Shown: positions 1 through 6,619 of the stretch, one piece after another
Layout: the number at the start of each line of letters is the position of its first letter
How positions within the stretch are numbered: position 1 is the stretch's first letter
Translations under genes and position numbers: made by a program
Notes under the pieces: generated by a model
Databases searched by the model: none
Seen by the model: the letters and a program-made list of their open reading frames with translations, nothing else
Told to the model about the DNA's origin: nothing
NCBI RefSeq assembly: GCF_003818135.1
Contig: NZ_RPOH01000037.1
Span: 1-41,755, forward strand
Direction: 5' to 3'
Source: Buttiauxella warmboldiae
GTDB taxonomy: Bacteria; Pseudomonadota; Gammaproteobacteria; Enterobacterales; Enterobacteriaceae
Length of the DNA stretch: 41,755 nucleotides

Positions 1-17
1 GGTTTGTCATCAGTCTG

Positions 18-39
18 AAGGGCTGCCGTAGCAGCCCTT
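18..39 (-). terminator. hairpin after recA (partial terminator)
   Basis: A perfect 9-bp inverted repeat (AAGGGCTGC / GCAGCCCTT, 4-nt loop) lies just downstream of the recA stop. Read leftward, it is not followed by a proper T-run, so termination may be leaky. In E. coli a terminator after recA lets some transcription through into recX. recX would lie beyond the left edge, so the same arrangement is inferred here. Confidence 0.6.
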
Positions 40-46
40 ATGGGAT

Positions 47-1156
<1,110 letters not shown>

Positions 1157-1180
1157 TTACTATACTGTTTTGTTGTGCCA

Positions 1181-1208
1181 ATTATACTGTATGGTCATAC
1201 AGTATCAA
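1181..1208 (-). promoter_or_regulatory. recA sigma-70 promoter
   Basis: On the minus strand, TTGATA (complement of 1203-1208) and TATAAT (complement of 1181-1186) are separated by 16 bp, the same hexamers as the E. coli recA promoter. The spacer is filled by the LexA operator. The -35 end lies inside the last codons of pncC. Confidence 0.9.
1185..1204. promoter_or_regulatory. LexA (SOS) box of recA
   Basis: The 20-mer TACTGTATGGTCATACAGTA is a near-perfect palindrome with the CTGT-N8-ACAG core of the enteric SOS box. It fills the recA promoter spacer, so LexA would block RNA polymerase directly. This makes recA the one clear SOS gene of the window. Confidence 0.95.
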
Positions 1209-1704
1209 GCTTATTTTTGAGAAATTCTTCCCACAGGGTTTGCAGCGCATATTCCGTGGCCTGGCGCCGAATGGCATCGCGGTCGCCTTTAAAAAGCTGG
1301 CGGCGGGCAACGGTGCCGTTAAACTTTGAAGCAAAACCAAACCACACCGTACCCACAGGTTTTTCTTCACTGCCGCCATTGGGTCCGGCAATACCGCTGA
1401 CCGCCACCGCGTAATGCGCCGCCGCCGCATAGAGCGCACCCTGTGCCATTTCGCGGACTACAGCCTCACTCACCGCGCCGTGCGTTTCCAGTGTGCCGCT
1501 GTTAACCCCAATCATTTGATGCTTAGCTTCATTACTGTAGGTCACAAAGCCGCGTTCAAACCAGGCGGAACTGCCTGAAATATCAGTAATCACTTTCGCA
1601 ATCCAGCCACCGGTGCAGGATTCAGCCGTAGTCACGGTGGCGCCGAGTTGGCCAAGCGCCTCACCGAGCTGCTGGCTTAACTGACGCAATGTGGTCTCTG
1701 TCAT
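1195..1704 (-). CDS. pncC: NMN amidohydrolase (nicotinamide-nucleotide amidase), CinA C-terminal family
   Basis: Deamidates nicotinamide mononucleotide to nicotinate mononucleotide in the NAD recycling pathway. The 169-residue product is a single CinA C-terminal domain. It includes the family motif TTAESCTGGW (about residues 23-32, with the catalytic Ser), GFVTYSNEAK, and SGIAGPNGGSEEKPVGTVW. E. coli PncC is 165 residues and very similar. The ATG giving MTETTLRQ was chosen because GGAG lies just upstream and it aligns with the E. coli start. A longer reading frame upstream is probably not translated. The last codons overlap the recA -35 box and LexA operator. Confidence 0.95.
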   Translation of the reverse strand: MTETTLRQLSQQLGEALGQLGATVTTAESCTGGWIAKVITDISGSSAWFERGFVTYSNEAKHQMIGVNSGTLETHGAVSEAVVREMAQGALYAAAAHYAVAVSGIAGPNGGSEEKPVGTVWFGFASKFNGTVARRQLFKGDRDAIRRQATEYALQTLWEEFLKNKLDTV

Positions 1705-1797
1705 ATTGGCTCCGATTGTAGACATATCGCAGGGTGACACGATAGCACTTACCCCCAGTTTCAGAGGATTACATTAGACAATTCGAGGCGCTTCCGG

Positions 1798-1826
1798 AAA
1801 AAAGAACGGCCAGCGAATGCTGGCCG
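1798..1826 (-). terminator. terminator of the metal ABC operon
   Basis: A perfect 8-bp stem (CGGCCAGC / GCTGGCCG, 4-nt loop) is followed on the minus strand by TTCTTTTTT. It sits 7 bp past the stop of the substrate-binding protein gene, so it ends the four-gene operon before pncC. Confidence 0.85.
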
Positions 1827-1832
1827 ATGATA

Positions 1833-2717
1833 TCACTTCATACTGCTGGCGATGGTTTCCACATTATGTTTAAACGCCATCTCGTAAGTGCTGGCTGGCC
1901 CATCGGCGGCGGACAGCGCCTCCGGATAAAGCTCGCCGCCCGGTTGTGCCCCGCTTGCCGCAGCAATTTGTTTTACCAGCCGCGGGTCGGTCTGATTTTC
2001 AATAAAGTAGGTTTTGATATGCTGATTTTTCAACTGTTTTATCAGTGCCGCAACATCGCTGGCGTTCGCTTCAGCTTCGGTCGAAAAACCCACCGGTGCC
2101 AGGAAAGTCACGCCGTACCGCTGGCCAAAGTAGCCAAACGCATCATGGCTGGTGAGCACTTTCCGTTTTGCTTCAGGGATCGCTGCAAAGCGCGTTTGCG
2201 CCCAGCTATCGAGCAGTTTCAGGCGCGTCACATATTCGGAACCGCTTTCAGCGATAGCCTGAGCATCTTGCGGAGCGGCGGCGATTAACGCTTCCATGAT
2301 ATTTTGCGCATAGCGAGCGCCGTTTTCCGCGCTATTCCAGGCATGAGGATCGGTAATTTGCTCTCCGTCATCGATCATTTTGCGCGTCGTGATACCTGCG
2401 GATGCGACGACCACTTTGCCTTTATAACCCGACGCGCTCACCAGGCGATCCATCCACCCTTCCATTCCCAGCCCGTTCACTATCACCACATCAGCTTTGC
2501 TTAACGCAACGCTATCCTGTGGTGAAGGCTCAAAGCTGTGCGGGTCGCCATCTGGCCCCACCAGGCTTTTCACCGTGACATGCTCACCACCGACCTGTTT
2601 TGCTATATCAGCCAGCACGGTAAAACTGGCCACCACATTAAGCGGTTTCGCCAGTGCCGCCTGGCTGGCGCAGGACAGCGCCAATACCAGTGATATCATC
2701 ATGTTAAAACGTTTCAT
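1833..2717 (-). CDS. Periplasmic Zn/Mn-binding protein of a metal ABC transporter
   Basis: A 294-residue cluster A-I (ZnuA/TroA/AztC-type) binding protein that delivers a divalent metal to the permease encoded upstream. A signal peptide is visible at residues 1-22 or so (hydrophobic core, SCASQAALA-KP). Likely metal ligands are the His of GDPHSFEP, the His of TDPHAWN, the His of LTSHDAFGY and the Asp of ENQTDPRL, in the spacing usual for this family. The His/Asp-rich loop of classical ZnuA is absent, so it resembles AztC or Mn-type proteins more. The start was set at MKRFNMM, where ATG overlaps the permease stop (ATGA). Longer upstream frames run into the permease gene. Zinc is the preferred substrate because of the Zur-like box at the head of the operon. 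Manganese cannot be excluded. Confidence 0.9.
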   Translation of the reverse strand: MKRFNMMISLVLALSCASQAALAKPLNVVASFTVLADIAKQVGGEHVTVKSLVGPDGDPHSFEPSPQDSVALSKADVVIVNGLGMEGWMDRLVSASGYKGKVVVASAGITTRKMIDDGEQITDPHAWNSAENGARYAQNIMEALIAAAPQDAQAIAESGSEYVTRLKLLDSWAQTRFAAIPEAKRKVLTSHDAFGYFGQRYGVTFLAPVGFSTEAEANASDVAALIKQLKNQHIKTYFIENQTDPRLVKQIAAASGAQPGGELYPEALSAADGPASTYEMAFKHNVETIASSMK

Positions 2718-3604
2718 TTCATCCCCCTTGCTTGTTGTATCCAGTCCCGAAACAGGCCACGCACCAGCCCGCTGCGTGAACCAAAAAGAATTGAGGTAAA
2801 GAAAGCGGCGCTCGCCGTCAGTACGATAGCCGGACCGGCGGGTAAAGCCGCAGCAAAAGACCAGGCAAGGCCAATCCAGGCTGACAGCAACCCGCAGACG
2901 ACGGCAATAAACATCGCGCCGGGCAGCGTTTTCGCCCAGCAACGAGCCGAAACCGCAGGAAGCATCATCAATCCGACGGACATCAGCGTGCCGAGGATTT
3001 GAAACCCGGCGACCAGATTGAGCACCAGCAGCGCGAGGAACACACCGTGAATCAGATGAGGGGCAAGACGGTTATTAACCTGCAAAAAACTGCGGTCGAA
3101 AGTTTCCATCACCAGCCCGCGGTAAAGTGCTGCGAGAATAAGCAGCGTTACGCTGGCGATCGCGCCAACAAAGAGGGTTGACTGGCTATCTACCGCCAGA
3201 ATAGAGCCGAACAGCAGATGCAGAAGGTCGACACTGGAACCACGCAAGGAAATAAGCGTGACGCCCAATGCCAGTGAGCCAAGATAAAACCCGGCAAAAC
3301 TGGCGTCCTCTTTCAGGTTAGTGCGTGAGCTCACCAGCCCTGAAATTAACGCCACCAGCACACCGGCAATAAAACCGCCAATACCCATCGCCACCAGTGA
3401 CATACCCGCCAGTAAATATCCCACCGCCACCCCCGGCAAAATCGCGTGAGAAAGCGCATCCCCCACCAGGCTCATGCGGCGCAGCAGTAAGAAAATCCCC
3501 AACGGGGCGGTACTAATCGATAACGCCAGGCACGCTACCAGCGCGCGTCGCATAAAGCCGTAGGCGATAAACGGTTCGAGAAAAAAATGATAAATCATGC
3601 TCAT
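2714..3604 (-). CDS. Metal ABC transporter permease (ZnuB/AztB type)
   Basis: A 296-residue integral inner-membrane protein of the ABC-3 (zinc/manganese) permease family. Hydrophobic segments run through the whole chain, about eight in number. The conserved motif RRMSLVGDALSHAILPGVA is at about residues 42-60, and GFQILGTLMSVGLMMLPAVSAR follows near residue 200, both typical of the family. Its start overlaps the stop of the ATPase gene by ATGA, and its own stop overlaps the binding-protein start in the same way. This indicates tight translational coupling. A second Met two codons in could also serve as the start. Its metal is inferred from context. Confidence 0.92.
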   Translation of the reverse strand: MSMIYHFFLEPFIAYGFMRRALVACLALSISTAPLGIFLLLRRMSLVGDALSHAILPGVAVGYLLAGMSLVAMGIGGFIAGVLVALISGLVSSRTNLKEDASFAGFYLGSLALGVTLISLRGSSVDLLHLLFGSILAVDSQSTLFVGAIASVTLLILAALYRGLVMETFDRSFLQVNNRLAPHLIHGVFLALLVLNLVAGFQILGTLMSVGLMMLPAVSARCWAKTLPGAMFIAVVCGLLSAWIGLAWSFAAALPAGPAIVLTASAAFFTSILFGSRSGLVRGLFRDWIQQARGMK

Positions 3605-4290
3605 AGCGCCAGTTCTGTACAGGAGTGCGAATAATGGGGCAATACTTCAGCCGTCGCTCCCCAGTGGAAATGGTCCTGCGTGAGCAGCAGAACCTGCGGG
3701 AAATACTGGCTGACGCGCTCGTTATCGTGCAGCACCGCCATCACCGTTTGGCCCGCCTGGTGCATCTGGCAGATAAGCGTCATTAGAAAATCGCTGGTTT
3801 GCGAATCGACGCCGGTGAACGGCTCATCGAGCAGAACCAACGGTGCATTTTGCACAAGTAGGCGTGCGAACAACATTCTCTGGAATTGCCCGCCAGAAAG
3901 CATTTCGATGGGCTGTTTGCTCATGGCACTCAGGCCGACACGCTCAATGGCATCGGCAATTTGCAGGCGATGCTGGCGATTCAAACCAGAGAACAGGCTG
4001 CGAGCAGGCCAGGCCCCCATGCAAACCACCTCGTAAACCGTGGCAGGAAACTGGCGTTCCATCTCTGCAAGCTGCGGTAGCCAGGCAATCCGTGGCGGGC
4101 GCCCATCGGTAAACGTCACCTGCCCGGATACCGGCGGCTGTAGCTTCAACAGGGTTTTCAGCAGCGTCGATTTTCCTGTGCCATTCGCACCGATGACGGC
4201 GGTCATACTGCCTTGCGCAATATGCCCGGTTAATGGTGGGGTGACTGCCCTCCCCTGATATCCCAGCACCAGCTGATGTAGCGAGATCAT
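3601..4290 (-). CDS. Metal ABC transporter ATP-binding protein (ZnuC/AztA type)
   Basis: A 229-residue cytoplasmic ATPase that powers the permease encoded next to it. Visible motifs are Walker A GANGTGKST (about residues 33-41), the Q-loop region WLPQLAEM, the ABC signature LSGGQFQRM, Walker B LVLLDEP, and the switch His in VLHDN. I set the start at the ATG giving MISLHQLVLG because it begins at the usual position of the domain and overlaps the stop of a 37-codon ORF upstream (ATGA). An alternative in-frame ATG lies 11 codons earlier, inside that small ORF. It cannot be ruled out but has no better ribosome-binding site. Confidence 0.92.
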   Translation of the reverse strand: MISLHQLVLGYQGRAVTPPLTGHIAQGSMTAVIGANGTGKSTLLKTLLKLQPPVSGQVTFTDGRPPRIAWLPQLAEMERQFPATVYEVVCMGAWPARSLFSGLNRQHRLQIADAIERVGLSAMSKQPIEMLSGGQFQRMLFARLLVQNAPLVLLDEPFTGVDSQTSDFLMTLICQMHQAGQTVMAVLHDNERVSQYFPQVLLLTQDHFHWGATAEVLPHYSHSCTELAL

Positions 4291-4400
4291 GGCAGCGCAA
4301 TCGCCCAGCGAATAGCCAGCCATAATCCGGCCAGCAGAATTAAGACCGCGCAAAAACGAACGGGCGCAGCCACGGTAAAAAGTGTCCGTAAAGGAAGCAT
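4287..4400 (-). CDS. Predicted 37-residue membrane protein leading the metal ABC operon
   Basis: A short ORF whose TGA overlaps the ATG of the ABC ATPase gene (ATGA), the same junction used twice more in the operon. It starts MLPLRTLFTVAAPVR and has one hydrophobic stretch, FCAVLILLAGLWLAI, followed by RWAIALP. That fits a single transmembrane helix with basic flanks. It is the first possible coding unit after the predicted promoter and Zur-like box. No strong Shine-Dalgarno is visible, only AGTGG about 8 bases upstream. I do not recognise a family. It could be a small transporter subunit, a leader peptide that sets translation of the operon, or a chance ORF. Confidence 0.5.
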   Translation of the reverse strand: MLPLRTLFTVAAPVRFCAVLILLAGLWLAIRWAIALP

Positions 4401-4426
4401 TGCGGGAAAACCACTTAATTTGATTC

Positions 4427-4439
4427 GTTATAACATAAC
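4427..4439. promoter_or_regulatory. Putative Zur box
   Basis: GTTATAACATAAC is an inverted repeat (GTTAT-AAC-ATAAC). It differs by one base from the core of the E. coli-type Zur consensus (GTTATA-N-TATAAC). It overlaps the predicted -10 element of the metal ABC operon, a position suited to repression when zinc is plentiful. The flanking bases fit the consensus less well. Confidence 0.55.
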
Positions 4440-4465
4440 ATAATTCAAATTAAATATGCTGTAAA
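4437..4465 (-). promoter_or_regulatory. Predicted promoter of the metal ABC operon
   Basis: On the minus strand, TTTACA (complement of 4460-4465) and TATGTT (complement of 4437-4442) are spaced by exactly 17 bp. The match to sigma-70 is fair (5/6 and 4/6). The surrounding DNA is AT-rich and the Zur-like box overlaps the -10. Confidence 0.5.
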
Positions 4466-4487
4466 TTCCCAATCGACGATCGGGAAT
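4465..4487. repeat. 23-bp imperfect palindrome upstream of the metal operon promoter
   Basis: ATTCCC-A-ATCG and CGAT-C-GGGAAT form an odd-length inverted repeat around position 4476, with one mismatched pair. It abuts the predicted -35 of the metal ABC operon on its upstream side. It could be an operator for an unidentified regulator or a weak second hairpin after mltB. Confidence 0.35.
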
Positions 4488-4510
4488 ACCCAGCATTAAA
4501 CCCCGCAGAG

Positions 4511-4540
4511 TAATAAACCCCGCCTCAGAACAGGGCGGGG
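4511..4540 (-). terminator. mltB terminator
   Basis: A CCCCGCC / GGCGGGG stem with a 9-nt loop is followed on the minus strand by TTTATTA. It begins 7 bp after the mltB stop and separates mltB from the metal ABC operon. Confidence 0.8.
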
Positions 4541-4547
4541 GAGAAGA

Positions 4548-5621
4548 TTACTGAACGCGAGCCAGCGCTACTGCCTGGCCTAACTGCCAGACCGCCATCG
4601 CATAATGCGTGCTGTGGTTGTAACGAGTGATGGCGTAGAAATTCGGCAGGCCGTACCAGTATTGATAGCGATCCCCCATGTCGAGACGCAGCAGGCTGGC
4701 TTGCAGATGGTTGCCCAGAGAAGCCGTTGGGGTTAAACCGGACTGCGCCAGAGCGGAAACAGAATATTTAGTCTTAAAGCCGTTCGCCAGCCCCGGCACC
4801 TGGCCATTGGCCGGCACCGCCACCAGATCCCCTTTCACCCAGCCATGAGCTTTAAAGTAGTTCGCCACGCTGCCGATCGCATCTTCCGGATCCCATAAGT
4901 TCACGTGACCGTCGCCGTTGAAATCCACCGCGTATTCTTTAAAGGAAGAGGGCATAAACTGGCCATAGCCCATTGCGCCAGCAAACGATCCTTTCAGTTC
5001 CAGCGGATCGTTACCTTCGTTACGCGCCATTAGCAGGAAAGTTTCCAGCTCGCCGGAGAAGTATTGCGCACGACGCGGATAAGCAAATGACAACGTCGCC
5101 AGCGCATCAATGATGCGCGTTTTACCCATCACGCGACCCCAGCGGGTTTCAACACCGATAATCCCTACGATAATTTCCGGTGGTACGCCGTAAACCTGGA
5201 AGGCGCGTTTCAGGGCGTCGTCATATTGGCTCCAGAAGGCGACGCCATTTTGCACGTTGTCCGGCGTGATAAATTTGCCGCGATAGCGTAGCCATGCGCC
5301 ATTCGGGCCTGCCGGTGGCGCAGTAGTCGGGGCCTGCTGATCCATCAATCGCAATACGTAATCCAGCTTTTTTGCCTGCGAAAGCACTTCGTGCAGCTGC
5401 TGGCGGTCAAAACCGTGCTTACTCACCATTTTATCGATGAACTTCTCAGCTTCTGGATTGTTAGCAAAATCCCCCGTCTGCATAAACACATCATGCTGCG
5501 GCTGCAACAAGAAGCCACCGGAAGGCGTGCCGGTTTGCTGAGGTTGAGTTTCAGTTTTTGGCTTGCTGCTACAGGCGGCCAGCAAAATAATAAGCGGAAG
5601 TAGCGTGGCGGAGTAACGCAT
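4548..5621 (-). CDS. mltB: Membrane-bound lytic murein transglycosylase B
   Basis: An outer-membrane lipoprotein that cleaves the MurNAc-GlcNAc bond of peptidoglycan with formation of 1,6-anhydro-MurNAc. The 357 residues begin with a lipoprotein signal peptide ending in the lipobox LLAAC (Cys at about 17). The catalytic Glu lies in GIIGVETRWGRVMG at about residue 158. Further family motifs are FAGAMGYGQFMPSS and DFNGDGHVNLWDP, the latter an EF-hand-like calcium loop. E. coli MltB has 361 residues and is closely similar to the end (LGQAVALARVQ). The annotated ATG yields a protein about four residues shorter at the N-terminus than E. coli. The signal peptide is still complete. Confidence 0.97.
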   Translation of the reverse strand: MRYSATLLPLIILLAACSSKPKTETQPQQTGTPSGGFLLQPQHDVFMQTGDFANNPEAEKFIDKMVSKHGFDRQQLHEVLSQAKKLDYVLRLMDQQAPTTAPPAGPNGAWLRYRGKFITPDNVQNGVAFWSQYDDALKRAFQVYGVPPEIIVGIIGVETRWGRVMGKTRIIDALATLSFAYPRRAQYFSGELETFLLMARNEGNDPLELKGSFAGAMGYGQFMPSSFKEYAVDFNGDGHVNLWDPEDAIGSVANYFKAHGWVKGDLVAVPANGQVPGLANGFKTKYSVSALAQSGLTPTASLGNHLQASLLRLDMGDRYQYWYGLPNFYAITRYNHSTHYAMAVWQLGQAVALARVQ

Positions 5622-5798
5622 GTGTTGGAATATCCCTATGAGTAACAGCGAATGTGTATTTATTATGGTAAATCATATTCGAGCTGCTGAAAAAGAAGTC
5701 TGCAATCAATAAACTTAAAAAGATGCCCAGTACAAACTTTAAGCATGAGTTCGAACGGTGTTTGACTGATAATCCGTTACAAGGTTTTCAACTCAATT

Positions 5799-5804
5799 AA
5801 GGAG
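5799..5804 (+). promoter_or_regulatory. Shine-Dalgarno setting a TTG start
   Basis: AAGGAG lies 6 bases before TTG at 5811. The reading frame from this TTG (NSFYQLKIVL) matches the usual N-terminus of the pRiA4b ORF-3 family, so TTG rather than a downstream ATG is the likely start. Confidence 0.75.
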
Positions 5805-5810
5805 AATCCA

Positions 5811-6416
5811 TTGAACAGTTTCTATCAGCTAAAAATCGTGCTGCAGGATAGCAACCCGGCTATCTGGCGGCGTTTTGTGGTGCCGGGCTTTATCACGCTT
5901 GACCGTCTGCATGACGTGATACAAATCGTGATGGGCTGGGAAGAAAGCCACCTGCACGAATTTATCTTCAAGAAGCAGCATTACACCATGCAGCCAGAGA
6001 GCCCGCATGAGCAAGAGGAAGGGATGGTGCGTTTGGGAGAGTTGCTCAAACGTAAGGGCAATTCCCTCACTTATGTTTATGATTTTGGTGATAACTGGTC
6101 ACATGAAATTATTCTGGAAGATAAAAACTATCCGGAAGACGAGATTATCATGCCTTACTTTTGTCTTGAGGGAGAATGTGCCTGCCCTCCGGAAGATTGT
6201 GGAGGCGTATACGGTTATGCCAGGGTACTTGAAGCCGTCCAAGACCCACACCATGAACAGCATGAAGATATGATGGATATCATTAGCAATGGCAGCGACC
6301 TTTCACCAGATGAAGTTATTGAATACACAAAAGATTTTAATTGTGATGAGGTAAATTCATTTCTCGCGCTTTATTCTGTCTGGTCAAGGGATCGTCTTTT
6401 AACCATGTTTGAGTAA
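5811..6416 (+). CDS. Plasmid pRiA4b ORF-3 family protein
   Basis: A 201-residue protein of the family named after ORF-3 of plasmid pRiA4b, whose biochemical function I do not know. Visible family features: an N-terminal IWRRFVVPGFITLDRLHDVIQ-type segment split across residues 18-38, then MGWEESHLHEF, the central YVYDFGDNWSHEI, and the Cys-rich loop CLEGECACPPEDCGGVYGY. The three CxxxxxC-type cysteines of that loop could bind a metal (inference). The gene has a TTG start with a good Shine-Dalgarno. It stands alone between mltB and mutS, with a hairpin behind it. The 3' third is more AT-rich than its neighbours, which suits acquisition by transfer, as does the family's scattered presence on plasmids and mobile DNA. 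Confidence 0.88.
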   Translation: MNSFYQLKIVLQDSNPAIWRRFVVPGFITLDRLHDVIQIVMGWEESHLHEFIFKKQHYTMQPESPHEQEEGMVRLGELLKRKGNSLTYVYDFGDNWSHEIILEDKNYPEDEIIMPYFCLEGECACPPEDCGGVYGYARVLEAVQDPHHEQHEDMMDIISNGSDLSPDEVIEYTKDFNCDEVNSFLALYSVWSRDRLLTMFE

Positions 6417-6428
6417 CGGTAGCCCCGC

Positions 6429-6452
6429 TTCCGGGATGCGATCATCCCGGAA
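6429..6452 (+). terminator. Hairpin after the pRiA4b ORF-3 gene
   Basis: A perfect 10-bp stem (TTCCGGGATG / CATCCCGGAA, 4-nt loop) lies 12 bp after the stop. The 3' side is TCCCCTTCTCC, pyrimidine-rich but not a true T-run, so it is a probable rather than certain intrinsic terminator. Confidence 0.6.
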
Positions 6453-6619
6453 TCCCCTTCTCCCTACCGACATCAATTTTTCCTGCGCCACGATAACGTT
6501 ATGTGATGTAATAACTCAGCTTTTTTAAGCGCATCAGCTTCATGAGATAATGTGAACACTAACAATAATTAAAAAATCATAATTAACTTTTAATTCAATG
6601 GATTAAAAAGAATAACACT

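Noticed and set aside
5622-5635. ATA codon upstream of mltB that would extend the protein to resemble the E. coli N-terminus (IFQH before MRYS)
   Set aside because: ATA is very rarely used as a start, and the ATG at 5621 already gives a complete lipoprotein signal.
6523-6551. TTTTAA and GATAAT as a mutS promoter
   Set aside because: Spacing is 17 bp but the -35 match is poor. Too weak to list as a feature.
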